Shown in pieces: positions 12,361-23,900 of a stretch of 64,000 nt of DNA (the first letter of the stretch is position 1; the number at the start of each line of letters is the position of its first letter). A model generated the notes under the pieces. That model did no database searches. It was not told where the DNA came from and was given only the letters and a program-made list of their open reading frames with translations. Source of the DNA: Loxodes magnus (Eukaryota > Ciliophora > Karyorelictea > Loxodida > Loxodidae); assembly GCA_946699065.1 (NCBI GenBank), contig CAMPDV010001089.1, forward strand, positions 1-64,000, in the 5' to 3' direction. The position numbers were made by a program, and so were the translations under genes.

Positions 12361-12745
12361 CAATCTCTTAAGAAACTAAATTTATAATTTGTTCATGTTT
12401 ATTTTTATTTTTTACATTGAGGAAGTAGAAATAAATTAAATTTAATATCTTAAAATAAATCTTTTTACAGTAGAGTTATTTTAGTATCTCTCTAAAATAG
12501 ATAGTAAATAATATATTTTATAGATACAAATTGTTAAATAAAATTTCATCTATATAAAAATAATATTTACTATCTATTATAGAGATATAAAATAATTAAG
12601 TCTTAAGTATAATTTGAGATAGCCTTTCTATAGTAAAATATGTATATAAAATATATTATTTTTATGGCTTTTAATATTTAAAAATATAGATAGTTTTTAA
12701 ATAAATTTATCTTATTTTCATTTATTTTTATCTATAGAAAACTAA
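12361..12745. mobile_element. Hairpin-bearing insert (MITE-like) in unit B
   Basis: Unit A reads straight through this place (near 3630), whereas unit B carries about 385 extra bases. Inside is a large imperfect inverted repeat: the left arm about 12463-12520 (core AATAGATAGTAAATA) and the right arm about 12553-12596 with an outer part at 12625-12640 (core TATTTACTATCTATT). The single strand could fold into a stem of some 60 bases. No coding frame. Clear terminal inverted repeats and a target duplication were not established, so MITE is only the nearest label; a germline-eliminated segment is another possibility. The twin copy is 39876-40272. Confidence 0.45.
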
Positions 12746-15490
12746 TAAAAAATTAATAATAAAAATTGTATAATCTGAGTTAAATAAAATACTTAGCTAA
12801 ATTAATAATTTAATAACTAATTCCTACCTTTAAGTGTGATAAAACTAATTAATTATTAACATTTTGAAGCATAATTACTATGATAAGTTATTTTAATCTT
12901 TATATTTAATAAAATTTACATTTTATATATATTTTAATTTTAACTAAGAGTAGATATTAATTGCAATCTGCTATAACTTATATTTATCACATTTCAAGAT
13001 TGCTTAAATAGACAAATATATCAACATTTTTAAACTAAACTAATCTATTATACTAAGAGCAGCTAGCTTTAATACAAACTATTAAATTAACATTTTAAAA
13101 ATTAAACTAACCTAAAATATTTAATGAAGGTATGAAGCATACCTATAAAAGTAAAACATGTAATTCAAATTAATTTAAAAGAGAAATTATCAAATAATAA
13201 TAAAATAATTTGATAAAAGTTAAAAGCTGAAGTAAAGAATTATTATACTATTTTACAATATTATATTTTAACTTTTACAAAATACAGATTTATTATGAAC
13301 AAAATTACCTTGCAACAGTAAAAACTCTTATGCAAAATTACAAATATACAAATATAACCAATAAATAAACACATTAAACATAAAGAGAGAAAATTATATT
13401 TACAAAATATTTAAAACTATCTAAAAATATTAAAAAGTACAATCCTCCATAAAATAAACATAAACTTCATAAAAAATTTAAATTTATTTCATTCTAATTA
13501 TTCAAAATATCTTAAATAAAAATATCATTAAACCCTAATTAAATTAAAAATATTTCATAAAATAACTTTAATTTTATTTTTAAAGCAGATTAAAAAAATT
13601 GATATATTATTTGAAAATCTAAATAAAAATATATTTATTAAAAAACAGATAACTGATTAGCTTGCTTTAATTACATTAAAAGAATAACAATCATTAATAA
13701 ATATTTAATTTTTTTTAAGTTTTTAGTGATTAATTAATAAGATAATTAAATGTTTAAGAAATTTCTCTTTATTTATACTTAGTTTAATAAAGTAAATAAT
13801 AAATAAAATTAGAAATTTATAAGATTTTTTAATTAATCTTTTATGACTTAAATTAGTCTGATTATATAACATAATATTTTCTTGTTTCTTTTGAATTACT
13901 AAAATATCTTTTATATATGTTTACTTTTTCTTTAATTCATTTTTTAATAATTTATTTTCATTTGATTTAGCTGTGAGTCATATATAATTTGTAAATTTAT
14001 GTATAATCATTTTTTTACTTTTTCTTTTGAAAGAATTTTGAAGCTAATTAAGATTAAACTTATTTAATAGATATTTAAAACTAAAATAATTTAAAAATTT
14101 ATGTTTATAATATACATTTTATTAGATTAATTATATAAAATCATATTTAATGCTATACTTAAATCTTCATTAGAATAAATAGAATTTAATAAAAAATAAT
14201 TTAAATTTAAATTAAAAAATACAGTTATAAGTTAATAAGTTTTAGAATAAAAGAAAATTAGAATAAAAATTAAAATAAGAAATTAATTATAAATTAATTA
14301 TTATTTTCTAAGCTAAAATAACTTAATAAAAATAAATAATCATATTTTTAACTACTAACTTAGTTATTTAACTCTATTTATTTTCATATTATCTGATATT
14401 TTATTATACAATTATAATTACTATGCATATAATTTAAAAAGTTAACTATGCAAAAAAATAAGTAACTAAAATTGAAAAGTAATTAAGTTGTTATAATAAA
14501 TAAAGACTCTTTGTAAATAAATAAAAAAGCATTTACTTTAATAAAGAGTATTTGCTGAATCACATTACATAGCATTCATCAATTCATTTTTAGTATAATA
14601 TTAAATTAAAAGAAAATTATAATTTGGCTATAAAAAGACTATTTATTTTATAAACATTTTAAAAATGCTTTTTAAGAAATTTCAAATAAAGTTGTATATT
14701 TTTTTCTAAGCCTTTAAAATATTTTTTAATTCTATTATATAAAATTATAAAAAGTAATCTAAAATTGATATTTAAATTTATTATTTTTGGTTTTAAAAGA
14801 TATTTTTAAATATTTTATTAATTGATAAATAGCTATTTCGAAAGATAAAGTTTAATTTTAACATTTTTACTCATTATTGATTAAAGCATATTTTAGTTTT
14901 ATTTTACAAAAATAGTATTAAATAAAAATTAAATACCCAGCTTTTTATTAAGATAGAAAAACTATAAGAAAATATTTATTAAATGTTCTTAAATTAACCT
15001 TTTATTTCTTTTGTGTCTATAATTTTAATTGTAAAAATTCCTTTTTAATAATTGCTTAAGTTTTAACTATGGATTTTGATATAAAATATACGAAATAATA
15101 TTAAGTAAAATAAACAAAGATATTAAAATCATACTACTGTTGAAAAAATCTGCTTAAAAAGATTTAGAAAGTAAAAAAGTAAATTAAATAGTAAATCATT
15201 TAGATTTAAATGTAAATAACTTTATCTACTCTCAATATAATATTATAAAGATTATATTCCTGAATGTTTTATAATAATTATTTAACATAAATGTAAATAT
15301 TAAAATTAACTTAAAATGTAAAATATATGTTAATTACTTAAGTTATGGTAAGTAAAATTTAATCTACTTATAGTAAATTATTATTGCTTTTTAAATTTAA
15401 GTTATTTTATTAAAAATAAAAGTTTACTAAACTTTTTATAATAATTAAGTTAGGAATTATTCTTTAATTATTTATTTTTAATATTTTATT
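12746..15490. other. AT-rich spacer of unit B, second part
   Basis: No supported gene. Homologous to 3640-6660 of unit A except that the R1 element is absent at about 14400 (the empty site). Confidence 0.45.
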
Positions 15491-16520
15491 AAGATTAAGA
15501 GGCAAATTAATAGGAAACAAAGGAAAAACCATAGACGGATTATTGTTCGACCTAGGTAAAGAAGAGAATTTTATATTTGAATAATGCTGCACAGCAATAA
15601 AAGTAGAATTAAAAATTGAAGACAAAGAAATATTTATAGATGATGGTAATTACAATTAAAAAGGAAAGAAAAACATTAATCCTGTAATATGAGAATATAG
15701 AGTATACGTAGAAGATAGAAAGGATGGAGTAAATGATAACAACATTACAATATAGAAAAACATGATTTGATGAATATGTAGTAGGACCACCAAATTACCT
15801 GAGAAATAATAAAAATAGAAAAGAAGAAATATGTTACCTATTTAGAATAAGAACGAGATGTAATGGGAGTTAGGATTGCTTAAAAGAAAGACAGCTAGTT
15901 ATGACAAGTCAGTGCCTTTTCTGTAACAATGCAAGAGAAATCGAAAAGCATATCATAGAAAACTGTTCAGAATACAAGAAGGAAGATAATAATGTATCTG
16001 AAATCTTAGAGCATCAGGAGTAGAGAGATAAGGAATGGAACTATTTGATATAATATGAGGAACGGCCAAATTCGAGAAATTCATTAGAATCTAAGAAAAG
16101 TAAAAGAGATAAAGCTGACTTGATAATAAAAGATTATATCAAAAATATATTAGAAAAAAGGAAAAGAGGATATATAGAAAAGAAAATTGAATGCAAAAGA
16201 GAAATAAGAAAAGACTATAGAGCAGGAAAAGGATAATTTTTATGAGTGTATAAAAGCTTGATCAAAAAGAAAATAATTAGAAATGAAAATTAGTAAGATA
16301 TATAAGAAAAAATAAATAAAGTTTGCAATAAAGATCTAAAAAAGCGTAGATAGATAGAAGACAGAAGAACAAGAGTTAACATTGAGGAAAGTGAGGAAGA
16401 TATGTAACTAATAAGAGAAGAATTTTTATTACCTGAAGGCTTACTTGAAGAAACGGACGTATATTGAGATATGTAAAGAGCTGCGCACCAACGAGGTGCT
16501 ACGCGCTCTATAATCAAATT
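15491..16520 (+). mobile_element. 5'-truncated non-LTR retrotransposon (REP-like), 3' end
   Basis: A 1-kb, less AT-rich insert absent from unit A. The frame from ATG 15724 to TGA 16465-16467 reads (TAA/TAG = Gln) as a LINE C-terminal domain. It holds a finger Cys-x2-Cys-x8-His-x4-Cys (CLFCNNAREIEKHIIENC, 15913-15966), followed by a Lys/Arg/Glu-rich tail. A preceding stretch, 15537-15700, is open in another frame (GLLFDLGKEENF), so at least one indel is present. In-frame TGAs at 15763 (KT-TGA-FDEY) and 16243 suggest decay or Trp codons. It ends in the stem-loop GAGCTGCGCACC ... GTGCTACGCG and an ATTT-rich tail. Endonuclease and catalytic reverse-transcriptase domains are missing, so it cannot move by itself. 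Known: REP elements of Tetrahymena are germline-limited non-LTR retrotransposons; assignment to that family is inference. Confidence 0.7.
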
Positions 16521-17065
16521 TATTTATTTATTATTTAATAGTTATTGTAGAAAAATAAAGATTTTTAAAAATAATTATAATAAAGTACTTATTTTTAAAG
16601 TATTACTTCTATTGATATTTAGCTTATATTATTTTATAATTAGTCAACTTATATTTTGTTCTTTACAAATTTTAATTATTCATTTTTTAGTGATTCAAAG
16701 CTACCTTTATCAATTTTAAAATAGAAAGTCTCTTCATTTTTTATAATAAAGTAACTTATTAGGCTTCTATAGAGTAAGAGATAAATATTATTAAATACTA
16801 AAACTTAAATATTTCTACACTTTATTTTCAATTTTTAAGTTTAAATAAACATTTTATTTAAAAAAGAGATTTTCCTATTAAATTTAATCTATTTCAATAA
16901 GATAGTTTTGAATATTCTTTCCTATTATAAGGATTCTTCCTTTTATTCAAATTATTTTAATTTATTATATCTTTTATTTTCAATCTATATTATCATAATC
17001 AAACTATCTCTTATATTTATTTTTTATTTGTTAAGTATTATATTATAATATATAATTGAATTTAA
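16521..17065. other. AT-rich spacer between LINE fragment and SINE R3
   Basis: No gene seen. The sequence from 16540 resumes the spacer found in unit A at about 6670, confirming that the LINE fragment is an insertion. Most of this stretch is missing from the duplicate unit at 43850. Confidence 0.4.
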
Positions 17066-17370
17066 ATAGAGAGAAGAAATCCTTCCACTATTATTAATAG
17101 AAACTCTAGTACCAGAAAGTAGCCCATGTGAAGACTGAAACAGAATCTTGGCAGGAGCCAAGGATGTCAAGACCGAGGCATCAAGTAACGATATGTTGAA
17201 CGATGCCTGAGGTTAAGGTCTTTTTAGGGAAGCATTCCGACACTGGCCCTATAAGAAACAAGAATTTCAAAGGGATAATAGTGTAGTGAAGAATGTAATG
17301 TAATACGTTTTTAAGCTTTAAAAACTTTAATAAAAGAGCTGCGCCTTCGTAGTACTAAGCGCTTTATAAT
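17066..17370 (+). mobile_element. SINE-like retroelement R3
   Basis: About 300 bases, GC-richer than the flanks, starting at GAGAGAAGAAATCC and ending with the stem-loop GAGCTGCGCC-TTCG-...-AAGCGC before an AT-rich tail. Its body resembles R2 (17861) in layout and short motifs (catcaagta, agatgcc, agaagac-like blocks) but differs in sequence, so R2 and R3 look like subfamilies. Unit A has no copy at the matching place. The twin is 44006-44300. Confidence 0.6.
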
Positions 17371-17860
17371 CTTAGTTATTTTTTTATTCAAATTTTGTTC
17401 CCTCATGCGAAAACCTAGTCCTTTGACAAAATATTCAAATAAATTTGGGTAGAAGGTTCTAAACATAAGCAATAGGTTGAAAGAAGTATATTTTTAGATT
17501 TTTAATCTTCAAATTTCTAACTTCAGTCGAAATCCACTGATAAAGAAAAGCTTGAGAAAGCTCATCTACTTGGAACAAGAAATTAAAATAATGTAAAATG
17601 AAAATTTAAAAATAAATTTTAGGGCAACTTGATTTGAACAGTTGTAGATATCGAAAAAGAAAAATTAAAGTATAATTAGAAATGTTTAAAAATAAATAAA
17701 ATTATGATTTCATGAAGTAGAAAATCTAAACAGAGACTCAAAAAAAATAAATTGAAGATAAGAAGTTTTACTTTCTTATTATATAAAGAGCAAAATATTG
17801 ATAAACAATTAAAGTTGAATTATTATTATAAACTATTATTATTATATATATTAATTTTGA
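17371..17860. other. Spacer between R3 and R2
   Basis: No gene seen. Moderately conserved with 7140-7594, 34680-35112, 44301-44792 and 51490-51931; always directly before an R2 element. Confidence 0.4.
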
Positions 17861-18169
17861 TAGGGAGGAGCAATCCTACAACTGAGATTTAATTTAATTA
17901 TGTAGCCAGGAAATACCATGGACGAAAAACCGAACAAGAATCTCATAGAAGACAAAAGAAGATAAGACTGAAGAAATATCAAGTAAAGTTAATGATTAAA
18001 GATGCCAGATATTAAGGTCTCTTAGGGAGGATTCTGATCACGGCTCTATAGAAGACAAGACATACAAAGGAATGTTAGCACTTTGGAAGACTTCAGTAAA
18101 GATATATTCAAACCTTAAAAATCTTTATTAAAGAACTGCACGCCATTGGGGTGTTACTTGCTCTATAAT
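17861..18169 (+). mobile_element. SINE-like retroelement R2, copy in unit B
   Basis: Same element as at 7595, with TAGGGAGGAGC at its start and the stem-loop GAACTGCACGCC-ATTG-GGGTG near its end. Lies about 150 bases before gene copy 3. Confidence 0.6.
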
Positions 18170-18258
18170 ATTATTTATTAATTTATATAATATAAAAAGT
18201 TTATTATACTTATTTAAATCTATTTAAAATATGATTATGATTGTATAAATTTATAAAT

Positions 18259-18275
18259 ATAGCCGTTATTCATAA
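18259..18275 (+). promoter_or_regulatory. Conserved upstream element of copy 3
   Basis: The ATAGCCGTTATTCATAA block, 59 bases before the ATG at 18318, as in the sister copies. Confidence 0.5.
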
Positions 18276-18317
18276 ATTAAGTATAAATAGTCTGATAAAA
18301 TTAAAAATTATAATAAA

Positions 18318-20156
18318 ATGTAAAGTGGCACTGATTAATCAACTAGTAACTAAAACTATACACTAGATAATCCAAACTAATAATCCTCTTCTGATCAATA
18401 ATAAGAAGAATCTAATAAGAATCTCCAAGAAACTTAAGCAACAGTCCAAATATAAAGTCATTTAGCTTAAGACTAAAAATAAAAAATTAGTTAAATAAAT
18501 TAAAAAGAATCAATAGAAGATTAAAAAGACTAAGAAATAACGCTTCCAATGAAGAGAATTCATGAACACTTAAACTAAGAACAATAACTTACTTAAGAAT
18601 AATAAGGTACTAAGCAGCTTAAAAGTAGTAAATAAACTTTATTTTCTAATTCTTATATTCTTCAAAATATTTGTTAGTTCCTTAAAAATATCGATATAAG
18701 TAGACTACAGTAAGTTAATAAATTTCTAAATAAGTTTAAATATTAATTTGAAAAGTTAGAAATAAAACAATATTCAAGTAATAAAGACTATGTTTAAAAT
18801 AAAAAAAACTGAACTCTCAAACAAATTTTATAATCTGATACTAAAATTTTATATATTAATACTTATGATTGATAAAAGCAAAATTAAGCAGAAGAAATCT
18901 TTCAATAAATAAAAAAATGCTTAGAACTAAAATTAAATTTACATCAAAAAGGATTTAAATTAGTATAAGAAATTCATTTACTTGAACTAAATAATTTAGA
19001 TAAAACCTTTCAAGAATATATTTCTAAATGCTCAAATCTAAAAAAAATAGTTTTAAGTGCTTTCAATCTTTAAGAAGAAAATATAAGTTTTTTATAAAAC
19101 TTGACTCATTTATAATCCTTAGAAATCTAAGACATAAGTTATAAATAGATAACAGGAAAGTTTTTACTAGACTACTGTTTAGATTTAAATTTAAAGGTAC
19201 TAAATTTATTTAGTAAAGGATTTAATCAAGATATTTTATTGCAATATTTGTAGAAAAAAGGAAATTCATTAGAGGAAGTAAATATAAACTAAAATGAAAA
19301 TATGGATAGTTATATTGATTTATGTCCTAATTTAAGCAAAATTGACTCTTATAAAGTATAAAATTAATTAGAATAATTCATACTGAAGATAAGAAACTTG
19401 AACCTTAGTAGTTTAAAAATTTATCGAAACTTATAAATGTAAACAATATAAGAATTATTTTCTAAGTAGCATAATAAATTATAACATATAGAGATTTATT
19501 ATTGCTATAATTTTAATGATAATCACCTTATATCTTTAATGTAAAACTGTCCTAATTTAAAATCTATTATATTAGATTCATTATATAAACTTACTAATAC
19601 ATCTTTGAAGAAAATAGGAGATTACGGATAGAATTATAAAAAAATATCTTTTAGTTATGATATATAACTTTCTAATAAAACTCTATGTTATATTTTTGAG
19701 AATTGTAGAAAACTAAAAAAATTATCTTTTGGGGATATGGAAAAACTAAATAATAAGGCTTTATAATCTTTGAGTTAGAACTGTAAGGAGTTAGAAAGTT
19801 TAGACTTGATATTTTGCAAAATGTTAGATGAGAATTGAATAGATGAAATAGTTAAAATAAACAAATTAAAATAATTAAATTTTTATTACATTGAACTAAA
19901 TAATAAAGATATAGTAAAAATAGTAACTAACTGTAAGCAATTAAAGTATTTAAAACTTGCGAATTCAAAGGATATTACATAGGAAGGTTTTCCACTTTGT
20001 GATTAAGAGGGATAAGAATATCCTTTTTATAGAAATCTTAAATATTTAGATATTAGATGAACGTCAATAAAAGAATAATTGGTGTATGAACTCAAATAGA
20101 AGTTCGTAAGGATGACAATATTCCATAATGTTGAGAAAGATAGCATTCAAACTTGA
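18318..20156 (+). CDS. F-box/LRR protein, copy 3 (type C)
   Basis: 612 codons from ATG TAA AGT GGC to TGA 20154-20156, no frame shift. Order of parts: Gln/Ser/Glu-rich tail 1-105; F-box about 107-146 (ending RLQQVNKFLNK); then LRRs with CSNLKKIVLS, NCPNLKSIIL, NCRKLKKLSF, NCKELESLDL and NCKQLKYLKL. Family role: substrate receptor of an SCF (Skp1-cullin-F-box) ubiquitin ligase. In-frame TGAs: 18810 and 18870 (inside the possible GT-AG intron 18778-18888), 19836 (LDEN-TGA-I), and 20058, where a Gly codon of other copies (GGA) has become TGA. This last change looks like decay of the C-terminus unless TGA is read through. A GC-rich insert begins 35 bases after the stop. Confidence 0.72.
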
Positions 20157-20189
20157 AAGAAAGTAAATAAATATTTAATTTTATATTTA

Positions 20190-20495
20190 ATTTAATTTTA
20201 AACTAAAAGAGTTTTGGACTGCAACTTCTTGCAGTTTAACGACCCCAGCACTCCCTTCATGGGATAACGGGGATATCCTGTTACTTTCGAAAAGCAGCTG
20301 CCAGGGAGCTCCATCGCTATGGGCAGCTAGGCTTCAAGCCCCTACCAGGAGTGGATAATCAAAATGAAGGCGTTCCCTTGCAAAGGTTGACTTTGACCAG
20401 GGACTTTCTCAGCGACAGGAAAGGAACTTGTTCCTAGCCATAAAACCAGAAAGTATGATTTAGAAGGTCAATCTCAGCTTCCACCATCTTTTTAA
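20190..20495. mobile_element. GC-rich structured insert with target-site duplication
   Basis: About 300 bases near 50% GC, placed in the 3' flank of copy 3 and absent from the other seven copies. The flanks repeat ATTTAATTTTATATTT on both sides (about 20172-20187 and 20497-20512), the mark of a retroposed or transposed insert. Inside are strong hairpins: CTGCAA-cttc-TTGCAG, AGCTGCC ... GGGCAGCT, and GGCTT-caa-GCC. The + strand ends in TCTTTTTA, a possible RNA polymerase III terminator. No coding frame. I do not recognise the parent RNA; clear tRNA boxes were not found. A SINE made from a structured small RNA is the best guess. Confidence 0.55.
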
Positions 20496-20559
20496 TTATT
20501 TAATTTTATATTTTAATAAATAATTTAAATTAAATAAATAAAATTACTTAAAATAGCTT

Positions 20560-20935
20560 ATTAAGATACTTTTTATATTTTATAATAAAAAATAAATTTT
20601 AGATAAGTAGAATAAGAGTGGAGTATGTTAGTTAGAAATGGGAAATATGAATAGTAATATAGTATAAGATATGTAGTATAAGATATATAGAAATAATAGT
20701 ATTAAATATAAATAAAAGGAAATTTGATGTGTTTATAGATTCTAACAACTATAAAACTTAACTTATTTTAGTATTTACACTAAATAATACTATTTTAAAT
20801 AGATTTAAATCTCCTAATTAAAGTAATAAAACTTTACTATAGTCTAAACATAAAAGTATATGAAGCTTAGAAAAAGATTAAATTAAAAAGCTTTTTAAAT
20901 TTTCTATTAAGAGTTAAATCTTAAATTCTAGCTCA
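20560..20935. repeat. Gene 3' flank shared by units C and E
   Basis: AT-rich sequence beginning near the rich-in-AGTATA block (agtataagatat). It matches about 61405-61760 after copy 8 and differs from the 3' flanks of types A, B and D. It marks C and E as a sister lineage of units. No gene seen. Confidence 0.55.
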
Positions 20936-21021
20936 TTTTAATTCCTCAAGATTGAATATTTATATGATTATCTATATCATAATTTTATATTTAAATCTTA
21001 TGTAAAGTTTAATATAAAATA

Positions 21022-22248
21022 ATGGATGATGTGCTATAAAGCAAAGCATGAAATGTTGATTAGTAACAATAGATATAGAAAAATAGTAGTTTAAGTAAAT
21101 AAAATGTATTAAGAGTAAATAATAATCTGTTTAATTAGTTTTAAATAATTTATATTAGCTAATCTAATACTTATATTATCTCATACTTGTTACAAAGATA
21201 TATATTATGTTTAGATTACTCTTTTCTATTAATTCAGAAATAATAATACAATATATTAAAAATATGCTTTCTTTCTTAAATATTTATAATTTTCTTAGTA
21301 GCAAACTATTTATTTTAAAAAAGAGAGTTCTAATAGTAGTAACTAGATTCTTTTAAAATAAGTATAGAAATAGCAAAAGAAGTAACTGTATTAAGTATTA
21401 AATAAAATCATAAATCTATTAATAATTTAAATGATAACTCAAAAAATAGCATCAATAGTCAATATAACTAATATTACTTTGCTATAAAAATTGAGAAAGT
21501 GATCTTATAAGATGTATTAGTTATTAATTATAACCTATTTAATATTCTTAAAAATTTGAAATTAAGAGTATTTATCAAAAAGCTAAAAAGATAAAATATG
21601 ATATTTTAATTCTAAATAAGATTTTATTAATTTAATTATACACAGATGTTTAGCTTTCAAAATCTGAGTCAGGATAATTTGTTGTTTAGATGTATTATTC
21701 TCCTAGAAAGCCAGTTGTTTATTTTTTTAAAGCTCATTTAAAAAGCTTAAATTCAAAAAACTAAGCTTACATTACCAGGCTTAGAGTGATCAGGAGTTGT
21801 TATAAGTGAAGGAAGAAGACTTAAAAACGTTCAAATTTATGATTTTTATCTTCGGAAGATAATTATTATGAATTATGATGAAATTTACAGTTGTAAATGC
21901 AAAAGCTGTATTATTGTAGTGATTTAAGTTTAGATTAAACTGCTTGCGGATTTTTTAATCCATTTTGCGTTCTCTATATACAAAATGTGTTTCTTAAAGT
22001 TAAATTTCGATATTTATCCTAAATTAATGCAGTTTCTTAATTAAGTCATATTTTTATTAGATTTGTTAAGCAATATAATGATAAAACTATAAATAGAGTT
22101 CAGATCTTCTAATATTTAGGAGTAGTTTTCTATACAGGAAGAAGCAAATTATGTATTTATTCTTTCTAACTCTGATTTTGAAATTGTTCTATACAATAAT
22201 ATGTTAAAGAAAGGAAGCAAACATATCCTTTAATTTTTATTCTTTTGA
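21022..22248 (+). other. Long open frame of unknown nature (ciliate code)
   Basis: From ATG 21022 a frame of 408 codons runs to TGA 22246-22248 if TAA/TAG are Gln, crossed by TGAs at 21046 and 21787. GC rises after 21640 (for example CTTGCGGATTTT), which is unlike spacer. Residues include several hydrophobic stretches and a CKCKSC cluster; no known domain is recognised. The minus strand of 21640-22250 is also largely open, and a +1 frame near 22110 reads QIFQYLGVVFYTGR, reminiscent of the YLG motif of a reverse-transcriptase thumb. So this may be a decayed retroelement rather than a host gene. Real status uncertain. Confidence 0.25.
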
Positions 22249-22364
22249 AAGTATTGATTTTCACCAATTTTTCGATGTAATTGTAGGTTCTATAACTAAA
22301 ATTTAAATATATAAAAATATTATTATAGAGGACATAGTTCTTCAATAGGACACATCTTTTTAAA

Positions 22365-22600
22365 AAGTTAATTTTTAAGTCTTTTTAATTCCCATAGCAT
22401 TTTCTCTTCTAATTTCGGGCAAGGTTACGGTTCCAATTCTTCAAAGCACAGGACACCAGCAGGTGATTACAGGTAGATTTCCAACCCATGATGAGAAGAT
22501 TAATCTGGTCCAATATTTAGAAGGCTTGCTTCTCCGTCTGTTCATCTTTGGGAAAATCTTCTCATAACCTTTAGAGGCAAGGTCTACCGTATTTAAATTA
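22365..22600 (-). mobile_element. Diverged R1-like SINE remnant
   Basis: GC-richer island. On the minus strand it shares with R1 the order of blocks (attgaccatg-like head, then CATAATGGGT/CATGGGTTGG followed by CCTGTAATC/CCGTAATC), but lacks the terminal stem-loop. The overall match is weak but collinear. It lies just downstream of the minus-strand reverse-transcriptase remnant and could instead be that element's 3' region. Confidence 0.4.
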
Positions 22601-22859
22601 AATTATGTAATAATTATTAAGTTTAATTCTTAAATTTACGTTTATGGAGTTATATATTTAAAATCTTGTCAAATTTATGAAGCATAATTTATTAAACGTT
22701 GAATTGGACATTGGAATGTATATCTTGATACTTTTCTTTAATTATTATTGTGTCTTTTTTTATTTTTCCAATGTCCATTAGAATCTTTTATGAATAACTT
22801 CTAAGCCATACTCACACTTACAAACATTAATGTTCAATTTTACTCATTCAAACACTTTA

Positions 22860-23900
22860 CATGTTGCTTTAATCAATAAATTCTTATAATCTTTATTAGA
22901 AATCAATTACAAATAATCTGGTCAAGCTTTAGTAGCAAATACATGTCCATAGATTTTAAAGCCAAATAGTTTTAATTAATTTTCTAAATACCTGATAACA
23001 ATATCATTAAAGATATTAACTAGAGCTGTACTATGTGAACTTCTTTACAATACTCCAATACTATATTAGAAGTTTCTTGAAAGCATGCCATCTAAAATGA
23101 ATCTAATATCTAGATTATGATAAAAAATAATTCTAAGTAGTTTATTAGTGCAACAATAGTTTTATTCTACGTAATGATGAAACAATAATCTACTGTTAAT
23201 AGTTTCAAACGTCTTTTCTACATCTATAAGGATTGTAAGTAGGCGCTTTGATTTCCCTTACCTTCTAAATTAATCATTAATTGATGTAAAGTTCAAACAT
23301 GATGCATTGTTTATCTACTCTTTACTTACTAATGGAATGTATATTTTTAAGCTAATAAATATATTGTAGAGTCTTTAAGTTAGTATTTTATAATATTCTT
23401 TTAAAATTACATTTATGAGTGCTTTTGTCTTCTATTCTTCCAATCATTCTTAGATCCTTTCTTGCAAATTGGAAAAATTCTTACTTATTTGAGATAATCA
23501 GAGATTTTTTAATTTGTCAACAAATTATTAACTAAATTTCATATTACAAGATGAAAATCCTTATTAGCGTCTTTAATAAACTTTTCTTTTATGCCATCTA
23601 TTCCAGATTATTTATATTAGTTAGTCCTTTAATGATTTCCTAAATTTCTTTAAAACTAATAAGATCTAACCCTTACAAATAAGACACCTATTATTCTTTT
23701 ACAAAGGTATAGCTTTTGGAAATGTTATAAATTCTTCAATTGCTGCTTTTTAGTTCTTCTTCATTAATAATCTTATGCTTGTCGAAAACATTATTTTCCA
23801 ATCTATTAATAAATTAAGCAAATCCTTCTTGATCCATACGCATATAGTTTCTTTTACTCGGATTTAAAAATACCTTGATTATTTAAACATTTTAAAGGAG
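22860..23900 (-). pseudogene. Degenerate non-LTR reverse transcriptase
   Basis: Minus-strand translation with TAA/TAG = Gln shows collinear RT blocks in several frames. GIDGIKEKFIK lies at about 23570-23605. YLKQVRIFPICKKG follows. LLTILIDVEKTFETIN (the DxxxxFD-type block A) is at about 23190-23235. GVLQRSSHSTALVNIFNDI (block B, QGSxLSPxLFN in active enzymes) is at about 22995-23055. The catalytic YADD is replaced by A-TGA-PDYLQLI, so one or both Asp residues are lost. Frame breaks and the lost catalytic motif mean a dead copy. It may belong with the ORF1 at 26180-27004 (same strand, upstream), with later insertions between them. Confidence 0.65.

Larger units (their letters stand above)
1..18200. 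repeat. Segmental duplication, left copy (units A+B)
   Basis: Collinear and nearly identical with about 27500-45130: same genes, same R1, R2 and R3 elements, same hairpin insert and same LINE fragment at matching places. The offset is about 27.5 kb in A and drops to 26.9 kb after the LINE deletion in the right copy. Because every transposable element is shared, the duplication is younger than all these insertions. Confidence 0.8.

Noticed and set aside
16290-16517. 75-codon minus-strand frame
   Set aside because: Antisense shadow of the LINE C-terminal frame.
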